Source: Bernardetiaceae bacterium (GTDB taxonomy: Bacteria; Bacteroidota; Bacteroidia; Cytophagales; Thermoflexibacteraceae). From it: a DNA stretch of 64,000 nt. The stretch is taken from positions 20,756 through 84,755 of the forward strand of contig JANWVT010000015.1 of NCBI GenBank assembly GCA_025056255.1, read 5' to 3'. Under the pieces are notes generated by a model, which was given only the letters and a program-made list of their open reading frames with translations, ran no database searches and was not told the DNA's origin. Within the stretch, counting starts at the first letter, position 1. The number at the start of each line of letters is the position of its first letter. The position numbers were made by a program, and so were the translations under genes. Shown here piece after piece: positions 47,285 to 56,563 of this stretch.

Positions 47285-48259
47285 TCAATCACAGCCTTTG
47301 CCTACAATTAGCACTGCCGTACCTTTTATTTGGTAGGAAGCACCAATGGCACGAGTAAGGGCTTCTAATTGTGCATACATATCCATTTGGCTTAGGTCGC
47401 CTGTTAGGTTGCAGTTTGTCAGTTTGTTATTTTCCAAGCTAATTTGTATTTGGTAGGTGGTTTGTAAATCGTTAATTACTTGGGAAAGAGGGGCTTCTTG
47501 GTACTTAAATGCAGGCAACGCAGTAACAACAGGCGCCGGCTTCTCTACCAATGCGGTTACGAAATGTTGCTGTTGGGCATGGTAAACCACTTTTTGATTG
47601 GGAGTAAGCAAAACACCATTGTTTGAAGCATTAGCTGAATAGCGCTCAGAAACAGCAACCCTACCGCTTCGCACAGCTACTTCCGTTGCCGCATCTGCCT
47701 TTTGGCGAACAAAAAAGCTTGTTCCTAATACCTTGATAATCAAGTGATTGGTTTTTACATAGAAGGCTTTTTGAGGGTTGTGGACAACATCGAAAAAGGC
47801 ATCTCCTTGCAAGGTTACCTCCCGAACAGAATCTGTAAACGCATCGGGAAATTGCAAACCTGCATTGGCATACAATATCACTTTGCTTCCATCGGGAAGT
47901 AGTAGTTGCTTGGGTTTGGTGCTTGTATTGGTTGCCCGAAAATTTTCTTGTGGCTGATAGTTGAAGTAATAATAACTACCCAGTACGCCCACAAGCAACA
48001 CGGCAACAGCAGCAGCCATTTGCATCCACTTGCGCCGATACAGCGGTATTACAACGGGTGGCTCAGCAACAGTAGTTTGTTGGCTAATATGGCTCCACAT
48101 GCGTTCTGCAACTTGTTGCCACTCAGCTTCGGACAGTGTTGGCTGTTGAAGGTCTTCTTTCCACGCTTCAAACCAGCGGTCAACCAACAGACGTTCTTGC
48201 TCAGTACAAGAGCCATTGAGATACCGCTGCAATAATTCATTAAAAACCTGCCGATTCAT
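47285..48259 (-). CDS. FecR family anti-sigma factor
   Basis: FecR-type proteins transmit the TonB-receptor signal to an ECF sigma factor. The 324-aa form begins MNRQVFNELLQRYLNG. The cytoplasmic part has the RWFEAW/WQQVAERMW context, one membrane helix is at about 80-100 (MQMAAAVAVLLVGVLGSYYYF), then the FecR domain (LLLPDGSKVILYANAGLQFP, VTLQGDAFFDV, VLGTSFFVR) and a C-terminal DUF4974 domain (FKYQEAPLSQVINDLQTTYQI). The usual upstream sigma factor gene is absent here: the preceding 300 bases hold repeat copy E, and the next gene upstream is the T9SS substrate. Sigma may act in trans. Confidence 0.93.
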   Translation of the reverse strand: MNRQVFNELLQRYLNGSCTEQERLLVDRWFEAWKEDLQQPTLSEAEWQQVAERMWSHISQQTTVAEPPVVIPLYRRKWMQMAAAVAVLLVGVLGSYYYFNYQPQENFRATNTSTKPKQLLLPDGSKVILYANAGLQFPDAFTDSVREVTLQGDAFFDVVHNPQKAFYVKTNHLIIKVLGTSFFVRQKADAATEVAVRSGRVAVSERYSANASNNGVLLTPNQKVVYHAQQQHFVTALVEKPAPVVTALPAFKYQEAPLSQVINDLQTTYQIQISLENNKLTNCNLTGDLSQMDMYAQLEALTRAIGASYQIKGTAVLIVGKGCD

Positions 48260-48339
48260 TTCTTTGAGTTGTTTTACCATTAAGAAACACAAGCAGGCTA
48301 CCTCCCTAAACGAAGGGAAAAATTTTTTTAGTAGAACAC

Positions 48340-48480
48340 GAATTAGTTGTTGGTCAAGCCACTAACAACGGCAAATTTGCCATCATGAATTGTGAATGGG
48401 GCAAAACAAACCCTGTAAAAGCCTAAACAATTACTTAGGCAGGAGGCAGGATGAACAGGATTTTAGAATGGAGCAACCTG
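48340..48480 (-). repeat. Dispersed intergenic repeat, copy E (inverted)
   Basis: Read on the minus strand this gap contains AAATTTGCCGTTGTTAGTG, which aligns with the TTGCCGTTGTTCGTG core of copy D. CTAAAATCCTGTTCATCCTGCC and CTAAGTAATTGTTTAGG align with the segment AAAATCCTGTCAATCCTGCC...TTTAGG of copy B. It lies in the 303-base space between the FecR start and the T9SS substrate stop. The whole gap otherwise holds no gene or terminator that I can support. Confidence 0.55.
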
Positions 48481-48562
48481 GGCACATGGCAGCACGTGTC
48501 TTTACTTGCAACAGGGTTGATTCATAAACACATGCGCTACATACGGCAGCGTGTACATTGAA

Positions 48563-51500
48563 TTACTGCTCAGTGATGACTTGTACCCACCCACGACAAG
48601 TTTTGCCTTCGGGCGAGGTGAGCAGATAAAAATAGGTGCCACTTGTTCCCTCTCCACCCCAGTCGTTGCGGTAACTCGCCGATTCAAACACAAGCCTTCC
48701 CCAGCGATTGAATATTTGCAGTTTCCAATTTTCGCGAATGTTGTTGATGACAAAAAAGTCATTTTTACCATCGTTGTTGGGCGTAATTACATTGGGCGGC
48801 AAGATATTTTCCACAGGTACTTCAATCGTACGGGAAGCTGTGCAGGCACGATTGCTTGCCGTAAGAGTGATGCGGTATATGCCCGAACGCGGATAGGTGA
48901 TGGTGCCAGGCGTTTGTCCGTTGAAAGTAGTGCCGTTATCTAACGACCAAACAAAATTAGTAGCATTAGTAGTGCGATTGATAAGCTGTAAAGTACCGGG
49001 GCTGCCACACTCTGCAGAGGTAACAGCTTCAAAATCGATGTTAATAGCTTGAAACACTTCCACTGTTAAGGCAGTGTCTATAAAACAACCGCCTGCATCA
49101 AAAATGCGCACTTGGTAACGCGTAGTTTGTGCTGGTCGGGCAATGGGATTTGCAATGGTAGGGTTGCTCAATCCTGTTGCAGGTGTCCACTGGTAGCGTA
49201 CTCCCCCTGAAGCACTCAACTGAGTTGCTTCATTAGAACAAATTGCAACATTAGGACTCAACCTAATACCTGCACGGAACAAAGTAGGATTAAAACTATT
49301 GACATCTACAAAAGCACTGTCCCGAGCGATACATTGCCCATTGCGCACCGTTAGGCGAATTAAGTAGCGTCCGTTGGCAGCATAGCGCTGTGCTGGCGGT
49401 TGAAAGCCTTCAAAGGTTCTGCCGTCGCCAAAATCCCACGTATAGGTTTCGCCATTGTTGATGCCGTTGTTGGTAATGCGTACTAATGGATTGGGTTCAC
49501 ACTGCCCTTCTACAGTTGCAGTGAATCGGGCAACTGGCTGCGGCACTACGGTTACTACAAGAAAAGTGTCTTTAATGCAGCCACCTTCGGCTTCTACACG
49601 CAGGTTGTAGCGAGTAGTTTGTTGAGGAGAGGCAATAGGATTGGCAATGTTGGGGTTGCTCAGTCCAGTGGCAGGTGTCCAAGTATAACGGGTGCCACCT
49701 GAGGCATTGAGTGGCACCGATTGTCCGCTGCAAATAGTAGGAGGAGCATTTAAGGTGACGTTTAAAGCGCTGATGCGTACAGTGGCTGTGTCGCGGCTGA
49801 CACAGTTGGCTTCTGTAACAGTAAGCACAATCCGATAAGTACCGGGGCGCTCGTATTGAAAAATGGCAGGTTGTCTGCCAGTAAAAGTTCTGCCGTCGCC
49901 AAAATTCCATTCAAACCTTTCGCCTCCGGTAGAATTGTTGACAATGCGCACCAATGTGTTAGGATTGCAAGGGTCGGCTAACTGTACAGTGAAGGATGCC
50001 TGTACGTTGCGCACTGTAACAGTAACAGCCGTATCATAAGTACAACCTGTGGGACTGGTAGCACGCAAGCGATAGGTAGTAGTTTGAGTGGGGCGCGCAA
50101 TAGGATTGGCAATATTAGGATTGCTCAGTCCAGTAGCTGGCGACCAAGTGTAAGTGCTGCTTGGGTCGCGTGTGTCGGCAAACAACTGCACCGATTCGCC
50201 ACGGCAAATGGTAGGAGGCGCCACAAGCTGTAGTTGCCCCGGACGTACGCGCACCGTATCGAAGGCTTGTGCAGGACGGCATGTAAAATCATTTTCGGCT
50301 GTTAACTGAATGGCATAGCGTCCTTCATTAGGGAATACATAGCGGGCGTCGCGCGTAGTGGCTGTAAAAATAATATTTCCATTTGCCAAGTCGCGGATTT
50401 CCCAACGAAAACGCGTGGCATTGGTACTGCGATTTACAAAACGGAAGTCGGCAGGGGCGCACTGTTCTTTGGTAGGATTGCCCGCCGCATCAGTAGTAAT
50501 AAAGGCTGCCCGTAGTTCATCTATATCAATTTTAAAAGCAGCATTGTTGCACCCCCCCGGTGCACGATTGACATTAGACCACACGTTGGGCGTAGCCGGG
50601 AAGTTATTGCTGCGGCAAGCGCAAACAGCATGGTAAATAATGCCATTTTTATCGAAGCGACTTGTGCCACCATCCACGTGGTCGCCGTCGTCTAAGCTAT
50701 TGCCACCCATGTAAGTGCCATAGATAAGCGAGCGCGCATTGGCACTCAACACAGCAATATAAAAATCATCTCCTGCAAAAGCAGAGCTTTTAATAGCACC
50801 AGCCGTAACAGGCATACCAGTTATGGAAGTGGCTTGCCCTGCCACAGAGCCCGGATAGGGTGGGAAATTATTAGTAAAGCCCCCCCACCCTGCCAAATAA
50901 ATATTCCCGCATTCGTTTACCAAAAAAGCAGTAGGAGACATGTCGGGTCTGCCGCGCGAAGCACCTACAACAGTGGAGAAAATAGTACGGTTCAGCGTAA
51001 GGGGCAAAGCATGGATAAACTGCCCACTACTCGGATTGCTGTACACACCAGCAGTAACAGGATAGGCGCCTACTGTTGTGCCAAATACATACACGTTGTT
51101 TTGTTGGTCTATATCTAACAAGTAAGCTTGGTTGAAGTTCGATGTGCCTAAAAAAGTGCTATTCAGCAATGCGCCTGCTGCCGAAAGTCGGGCAACAAAT
51201 CCATCCGTTGCACCTGCATAGAGACTGCTAAGGGCACCGGGCGTAATGGGAAAACTTGTGCTAGTAGTGCCTCCACAAACTACTACGTCGCCAGTGGAAG
51301 CTACACGAATGGCATAAGCAGCATCAAATCCATTACCACCTAGGTAGGTGCTCCATTCCAACGTGCTCAACGTAGGGCTCATGCGAAACACGACTGCATC
51401 AGTTGGTCCGCTTAACGAGGAGCTTAGGGCATTGCGCACAGGAAAATTAGTAGAGCGCGTACAGGAAGCAACGTACACGTTATCATTGTTATCCACTACA

Positions 51501-52861
51501 ACTTCGCCGCGCAATTCGTCGCCATAGTTTCTAATAAGTGGTGAAAACGAGGTAATCCCCGGTATTTCGCGCAAATTCACTCCGTCGTTACCCGAGCCGC
51601 CTACATAGGTAGAAGCAATAAGTTGATTGCCCAGATTATTGATAATGCTCAAAAAAATATCAGCACCAGAGAGGTACTCAATTCCATTAATAGGCTCATG
51701 AGCTACACCGCCGTTAAAAGTACGGTCGAAAGCTGCCACCGTAGTAGGGAAGTTTGCAGAGCCGGTAGTACCAAAAATGATTAGTTGATTGCGATTGTTT
51801 ACAATCATACTATGTGGTACCTCCGCGTTGCTGCCCCCTAAAAAGGTAGATACTAGCAAATTGCGTCCATCGGGGCTGAATTTTTGAATAGCTACGTCTA
51901 TTAACTCGCCAAATACCGCTTGGAACGCACCCACTGTAATTGGAAAGTTTCTGCCAAATACAGTGCCGCCCGTGTACGTATTGCCTTCACGGTCGAAAGT
52001 GGCACAATTGCCCCAGTTGTCGCTTACTGAACCCGAATAAGTGGAAAATACAAGTTGCGGGTCTATGATCAGGTCGTAATCAGGATGATACCCTTGAGGA
52101 AAATCGAAGCGCAAGATGTTGCCCTCCAGCACAAAACGCGAAGGCACTTCTACTTCCTCTCCGTTAATAACCTGAAAAGTATAAGGTTTGTATTCGGTAA
52201 TGGTTTGCAAGGAAGAACGGACTGTTAAGTTGCCGTTAGCTTCCAGTTTCAGCTCGCTTGCGCCCTCGTATTGCAGGGCAATCTGCATGGAGTTGGCATG
52301 CGGAGCCACTTCAAACTCATATTTCAGTGCTGTATGGTGGGTAAAAATGCGAAAGTTTATTCCCTGATAAACTTGTTGGTAGCGCACTTCGGCGTATGAT
52401 TTCACGTCGGTTGCCCAACGACTTTCATCTGAACCAATAAAATAGTGCTGCAAATTGGTTGCCTGCCCTAAGCCAACCATTTGAGGCGCAGGATTGGCAT
52501 TAATAAACTGTACCCTAATGCCATGTGCTTGTATTGTTTTCGGAGAGCGGGAAGAAGAGGCTTGTTCTATACGCGCTTGCTGCAAGGCATCAGAAACCTG
52601 TTCAAGATTTTTACCATGCCTGAGCTGGTGAACGCGTTGTTGGTCATAAAACCCGTAATGAATGCCAGTATTGAGCAAGAAAAAAAAGCCAGCAGGTATA
52701 TCAGCCCGATATCGAACAGACGATTCCCATTGTCCCTTATTTTCTGTAAAAAGATAAGCATGTTCGGTTTGCCGCAACCTTTTTCCAAATCCCTCCCCTG
52801 CTTGTGCTTGCCAAATAGCACTTACCAGTAACAATAAGAGTGAAAGGCATTTTTTTTTCAT
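48563..52861 (-). CDS. Giant secreted protein: DUF7948-like, SBBP propeller, PKD/Ig repeats, T9SS type B sorting domain
   Basis: This 1432-aa protein has a Sec signal (about 1-21, ...IWQAQA). The DUF7948-like N-terminal domain (about 30-270) has HAYLFTENKGQWESSVRYRADI and HYFIGSDESRWATDV. An SBBP beta-propeller follows (about 275-750, repeated STYLGG/NYxxSTxxGG units such as VSTFLGGSNAEVPHS). PKD/Ig domains alternate (about 810-1330) with a repeated module ATGLSNPNIANPIARP-QTTRY, found three times. The end (VITPNNDGKNDFFVIN ... FNRWGRLVF ... GTYFYLL) is the CHU_C sorting domain used by the type IX system. Surface adhesion or matrix binding is likely. It is a single-gene unit. Confidence 0.92.
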   Translation of the reverse strand: MKKKCLSLLLLLVSAIWQAQAGEGFGKRLRQTEHAYLFTENKGQWESSVRYRADIPAGFFFLLNTGIHYGFYDQQRVHQLRHGKNLEQVSDALQQARIEQASSSRSPKTIQAHGIRVQFINANPAPQMVGLGQATNLQHYFIGSDESRWATDVKSYAEVRYQQVYQGINFRIFTHHTALKYEFEVAPHANSMQIALQYEGASELKLEANGNLTVRSSLQTITEYKPYTFQVINGEEVEVPSRFVLEGNILRFDFPQGYHPDYDLIIDPQLVFSTYSGSVSDNWGNCATFDREGNTYTGGTVFGRNFPITVGAFQAVFGELIDVAIQKFSPDGRNLLVSTFLGGSNAEVPHSMIVNNRNQLIIFGTTGSANFPTTVAAFDRTFNGGVAHEPINGIEYLSGADIFLSIINNLGNQLIASTYVGGSGNDGVNLREIPGITSFSPLIRNYGDELRGEVVVDNNDNVYVASCTRSTNFPVRNALSSSLSGPTDAVVFRMSPTLSTLEWSTYLGGNGFDAAYAIRVASTGDVVVCGGTTSTSFPITPGALSSLYAGATDGFVARLSAAGALLNSTFLGTSNFNQAYLLDIDQQNNVYVFGTTVGAYPVTAGVYSNPSSGQFIHALPLTLNRTIFSTVVGASRGRPDMSPTAFLVNECGNIYLAGWGGFTNNFPPYPGSVAGQATSITGMPVTAGAIKSSAFAGDDFYIAVLSANARSLIYGTYMGGNSLDDGDHVDGGTSRFDKNGIIYHAVCACRSNNFPATPNVWSNVNRAPGGCNNAAFKIDIDELRAAFITTDAAGNPTKEQCAPADFRFVNRSTNATRFRWEIRDLANGNIIFTATTRDARYVFPNEGRYAIQLTAENDFTCRPAQAFDTVRVRPGQLQLVAPPTICRGESVQLFADTRDPSSTYTWSPATGLSNPNIANPIARPTQTTTYRLRATSPTGCTYDTAVTVTVRNVQASFTVQLADPCNPNTLVRIVNNSTGGERFEWNFGDGRTFTGRQPAIFQYERPGTYRIVLTVTEANCVSRDTATVRISALNVTLNAPPTICSGQSVPLNASGGTRYTWTPATGLSNPNIANPIASPQQTTRYNLRVEAEGGCIKDTFLVVTVVPQPVARFTATVEGQCEPNPLVRITNNGINNGETYTWDFGDGRTFEGFQPPAQRYAANGRYLIRLTVRNGQCIARDSAFVDVNSFNPTLFRAGIRLSPNVAICSNEATQLSASGGVRYQWTPATGLSNPTIANPIARPAQTTRYQVRIFDAGGCFIDTALTVEVFQAINIDFEAVTSAECGSPGTLQLINRTTNATNFVWSLDNGTTFNGQTPGTITYPRSGIYRITLTASNRACTASRTIEVPVENILPPNVITPNNDGKNDFFVINNIRENWKLQIFNRWGRLVFESASYRNDWGGEGTSGTYFYLLTSPEGKTCRGWVQVITEQ

Positions 52862-52874
52862 TACAAACCGTTCG

Positions 52875-53825
52875 TTATTGTTGCGAAATCAAATAGGAAA
52901 TGTAAGAAATGTAAATAATCAGCAATACGCTGCCTTCCCATCGGTCAATTCTTCTGCCTTTGCCAGTAAATAGAAAAGCGAACATGGCAATTCCCGTACC
53001 GATATTAATGAGTAGCTCCATATTCATTTTAGGGTTGAAAGGAAGAGGAGCTACTACAGCACTTGCCCCCAAAATGAGAAAAATGTTCATAATATTGGAA
53101 CCAACTACATTTCCAATGGCGATATCGGAATTTTTCTTGTAAGCAGCCACAGCAGAGGTAGCCAACTCTGGCAATGAAGTACCAGCTGAAATAATGGTTA
53201 GCCCTATCACAGCTTCGCTAACCCCTAAATTGCGTGCCATGATAACGCCTCCGTCTACAATCCAACGACCGCCCAATACCAAACCGCCAATGCCTGCCAC
53301 CATGTACAAAACCGACTGATAAAGTGGCATAACTTTGATAGCCCCACCCGATTGCGGATCTGACTTAGCCACACTGACAATGTAGTACATAAACACACAA
53401 AAGAAGCAAAGCAAGATCAGTCCGTCGGAGCGCGAAATAGCAGAGTTAGTAGCACCGTTGAAAAATACATCATTAGCAACTAACCATGCTACAATGGCAG
53501 CCAATAAGTTTAAGGGAATCTCCTTCCAAATAGTATTGTGTTTTACATCAATGGGGTTGAGTAATGCTGAAAAACCTAAAATCACCATTACGTTGAAAAT
53601 ATTGCTGCCAATGGCATTCCCTACTGCCATGTCTGTATTACCCGACATGCTAGCCGTCAGATTTACTATCATTTCAGGAGCAGAAGTACCCAATGCTACA
53701 ACAGTAAGTCCAATAAGCAAATCAGAAACTTGGAAGCGTTTCGCTAATGAGGAAGCGCCATCTACTAACCAATTAGCGCCGAAAATGAGCAAAAATATAC
53801 CTATTACAAACAGAAAATACGCCAT
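52875..53825 (-). CDS. Calcium/sodium antiporter (YrbG family)
   Basis: This inner-membrane cation exchanger is 316 aa with two inverted halves. Each half carries an alpha-repeat: ALGTSAPEMIVNLTASMSG in the first and SAGTSLPELATSAVAAYK in the second. These GTSxPE motifs contain the ion-binding Glu residues. GNAIGSNIFNVMVILG and GNVVGSNIMNIFLILG follow as the second element of each repeat. It lies 13 nt upstream of the giant T9SS gene on the same strand (its stop precedes that start), so these two could share a transcript. Confidence 0.95.
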   Translation of the reverse strand: MAYFLFVIGIFLLIFGANWLVDGASSLAKRFQVSDLLIGLTVVALGTSAPEMIVNLTASMSGNTDMAVGNAIGSNIFNVMVILGFSALLNPIDVKHNTIWKEIPLNLLAAIVAWLVANDVFFNGATNSAISRSDGLILLCFFCVFMYYIVSVAKSDPQSGGAIKVMPLYQSVLYMVAGIGGLVLGGRWIVDGGVIMARNLGVSEAVIGLTIISAGTSLPELATSAVAAYKKNSDIAIGNVVGSNIMNIFLILGASAVVAPLPFNPKMNMELLINIGTGIAMFAFLFTGKGRRIDRWEGSVLLIIYISYISYLISQQ

Positions 53826-53915
53826 ATCGCAATTAGGTCGGTATGTAAGTTAACGCTTGCTAAGTTAATACATTCCTCATGTTTTATACAATTTTGCATC
53901 CTTTCGTAAAATTTA

Positions 53916-55010
53916 TTACATGCGCTCTGGCAATCTGTACGTTAATTTGCCATATAGGCGTTGCAAAAGAGCGCCAAAATTGGTAGCGGTGTTTGGCGAA
54001 GACAAACTTCTCAACTGTCCCCTTAATTTGTATAAGTGAAAAATGGATGGCGAGAGAGTACTGTGAGGAATAGCTAATAAGTTAGCCACAAAATCACCCA
54101 ACAGAAAACGCATGTAAGCAGGTACCCATCCTTTGAAAGGCATCAGAGGCAAATTAGTGGCGTTTTCTTCCATAGTGGCTATGAGTGCTTGGGTGAGCGC
54201 ACGCCCTTCTGGCGAGGCTTTAAACTGACGGCGCACAATAGCTTGGTCTAATAGAGCAGCTGTTCGCTCGTCAGCAGGTAGTAGTTGTTCTTGTACACCA
54301 ATAAAATGCCCTACCAAATTCCACAGATGCAAGTAGGCATGTGCTTGTTGATGAGCTAAGGCATAACCTATCTTCCGCAATCCTTTCAAGATAATAAAGG
54401 AAAATGCCATATTAGTGCCTGCCATGTCTTCTTGGTTAACAGGCACACCAAGCAAGCTATAGTTCCACTTGCCCAAGCGACGAATGTGGTAACGAACAGC
54501 GGCATGCATTAACCTAACGGTTATCATCATACGCATGGCGCGCGGCATGGCTGGTTTGAATATGTCAAAAGCATCTTCGTGGTGCATAGCCAGTACAAAC
54601 TGGGCAGTTTCGGCTAACCGGCGGCGAGTATCTTGTATGATGCGCTGTGAACGAAATAATACCTTCGCTCCATCAGCTGCTGCATAACAATAAGGCAAAG
54701 AAAGAAAGCCCAATAGCAGCATAATTTCATCAGCATATTGGTGAAAAAACTGCCTCCCTACATCGAGCAGCCGCGGGTTTACCCAGTCGGGCAATAGCTG
54801 ATAGTGAATCCAAAACGGATGTTCAGGGTACAACATAAGTGGCAGCTCTGTTTGGTCAGACTCCGCCCACCGATACAGTAGCGATAAAGACTCGCTCGGA
54901 TTGTCTTCAAATAACAAAGCCACTAAGCTATCTGCTGGGGCGTCGCCGGTTTGGCGCATAGCATCGAGCCGCTCGTCAATCGTATGATTGAAATGTGCAG
55001 TGGTTAGCAT
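53916..55010 (-). CDS. Oxygenase MpaB-like protein (DUF2236)
   Basis: DUF2236 proteins are heme-containing oxygenases related to MpaB and latex-clearing protein. The 364-aa protein has mostly helical sequence. Features of the family are LPYCYAAADGAKVLFRSQRI, the ITVRLMHAAVRYHIRR helix, whose His residues are candidate heme ligands, NQEDMAGTNMAFSF and ALAHQQAHAYLHLWNLVGHFIGVQ. There is no signal peptide. The substrate is unknown; the nearest genes (MORN protein and antiporter) give no hint. Heme binding is family knowledge, not visible directly. Confidence 0.82.
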   Translation of the reverse strand: MLTTAHFNHTIDERLDAMRQTGDAPADSLVALLFEDNPSESLSLLYRWAESDQTELPLMLYPEHPFWIHYQLLPDWVNPRLLDVGRQFFHQYADEIMLLLGFLSLPYCYAAADGAKVLFRSQRIIQDTRRRLAETAQFVLAMHHEDAFDIFKPAMPRAMRMMITVRLMHAAVRYHIRRLGKWNYSLLGVPVNQEDMAGTNMAFSFIILKGLRKIGYALAHQQAHAYLHLWNLVGHFIGVQEQLLPADERTAALLDQAIVRRQFKASPEGRALTQALIATMEENATNLPLMPFKGWVPAYMRFLLGDFVANLLAIPHSTLSPSIFHLYKLRGQLRSLSSPNTATNFGALLQRLYGKLTYRLPERM

Positions 55011-55041
55011 ACGTATCTAACGCACTGTAAGAGACCTTTGT

Positions 55042-56511
55042 TTAGTTTCGCTGTGGAGGAACAGAAGTAGAAACTAACTCGCCTTTGCGCCACATCTCTA
55101 CGCGCTGTAGCTTTCCAGACTCGTCGTAGTACACCCACTTACCAATTTTGGTGCTGCCCAGTTGTTTACCATACGAGGCAATTTTACCGTTGGGATGATA
55201 GTTTTTCACGTCGCCGTTGATTTTACCGTGCCGATACATCTGTTCAGATGCCATATGACCGTTGTCGTGGTAATATTTTTGCCAGCCTTGCATCACGCCT
55301 TTAACAAAATTTTCTTCGGCAGCCAGTTTGCCGTTGCTATGCCAAGAAGGGCGAAGTCCTTCTATCCGATTGTCCACGTATTTTTCGCGACGCCTAAGCT
55401 GTCCATTCTCATGGTAATATTCCCAAGTTCCTACGGGTTTGCCCGCTACGTATTCTTGTATGGCTTTCAGATTGCCATTTTCGTAGTACGATTTGATTTT
55501 GCGGTCTTGCTCGTTGTTCCGATACACAATGCGCTCTTTGAGCTTACCGTTCTCATAGTAATAATCGTTTGTACCTTGTAGTTTGCCTTGGTGATAGTTT
55601 AGCTCACTCTTTAAGGCGCCGCTTTCGTAGTAGGTTTTCAGCGTACCATGCAAAACAGCTCCTAAAATAGCAGTCATAGAGCTATTTTGTCCTTCTAACA
55701 GTCCTTTTTGTTTCATTAGTACGCGCCCTTCTATCATTTTCTTGCCGTTGGAGCTAAATTTTCTAAAAACGCTGTAACGCTGATTGTCGCGCAAGATTTC
55801 AGTTTGCAACTGTCCGTTTCTGAAATACGAGCGGATGGTATCACCTGAAATTTGCCCGTTGATGTAGTACACTTCGCTTTGGGGGTTTCCGTTGTCGTAG
55901 AAAGTGGTCAGTTTGCCGTGTTGCAGGTGTTTTCTGTAATGGGCAATTTCTTTGGGGCAGCCGTTTTCGTAGTATTCTATGGCAGGACCGTTGAGCGAGT
56001 CGCGGTCGAAAACCACCTTAGATTTGATTCTGCCATTAGGGAAGTACGTATAAAAAGTATCTTGCAGGGCATCATCTACAAATTTGCCGCGCTGAATAAT
56101 GCGTCCTTGCAAATCGTAAACTAGTAACTCGCCTTGCCTTTTGTCATTTCTGCATTCATATTCCAATTTTTTTTGTCCAGTTGGATAATATTCAGTGAAA
56201 ATACCTTCTCTTTTCCCGTTAATAAAATTGCCATGTGCCTCTACTGCACCCGACTCGTAGTAGCGCACATATTTCCCTACCATGTTGCCATCTTCAAACT
56301 GCCCTTTGGTTTTTAGGCTACCACCTTTGTAATAACTAGTGTACGGACCATGCATCACTTCCTTGCCATCTTTCTCTTTGACAAAATATTCTTCCTTAAT
56401 AGCAACGTCCACTGAATCGAAATGGGTAATTACCTTTTTCAGCGGTTGCGCAAATACTGCATCGAGCATGCCTATTCCTATTAGGCAAACTGTCAGTATC
56501 AGATTTTTCAT
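55042..56511 (-). CDS. Exported MORN/YwqK-type repeat protein
   Basis: The 489-aa protein has a signal peptide (MKNLILTVCLIGIGMLDAVFAQ) and then about 17 units of a roughly 23-residue MORN_2 repeat: GxYxxYYENGxLKxExxYxxGKxxG, for example YYENGKLKERIVYRNNEQD. Such proteins are annotated 'toxin-antitoxin system YwqK family antitoxin' in databases, but no toxin lies beside it and it is exported, so an antitoxin role is doubtful. The repeats form beta-hairpin sheets and may bind membrane or proteins. It is adjacent, same strand, to the muramidase-like gene (52 nt). Confidence 0.85.
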   Translation of the reverse strand: MKNLILTVCLIGIGMLDAVFAQPLKKVITHFDSVDVAIKEEYFVKEKDGKEVMHGPYTSYYKGGSLKTKGQFEDGNMVGKYVRYYESGAVEAHGNFINGKREGIFTEYYPTGQKKLEYECRNDKRQGELLVYDLQGRIIQRGKFVDDALQDTFYTYFPNGRIKSKVVFDRDSLNGPAIEYYENGCPKEIAHYRKHLQHGKLTTFYDNGNPQSEVYYINGQISGDTIRSYFRNGQLQTEILRDNQRYSVFRKFSSNGKKMIEGRVLMKQKGLLEGQNSSMTAILGAVLHGTLKTYYESGALKSELNYHQGKLQGTNDYYYENGKLKERIVYRNNEQDRKIKSYYENGNLKAIQEYVAGKPVGTWEYYHENGQLRRREKYVDNRIEGLRPSWHSNGKLAAEENFVKGVMQGWQKYYHDNGHMASEQMYRHGKINGDVKNYHPNGKIASYGKQLGSTKIGKWVYYDESGKLQRVEMWRKGELVSTSVPPQRN

Positions 56512-56563
56512 AAGCATGTTTGGCTTAACAATAAAGGGTAATAGTTATTTGCATAGTTCAAAC

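Noticed and set aside
55162-55581. 139-aa hydrophobic antisense ORF over the MORN gene
   Set aside because: Hydrophobicity comes from antisense of Tyr/Asn/Glu/Lys-rich repeats; codons follow the sense gene.
55042-56511. Type II toxin-antitoxin system based on the YwqK name
   Set aside because: Protein is exported, has many MORN repeats and no small toxin gene is adjacent.
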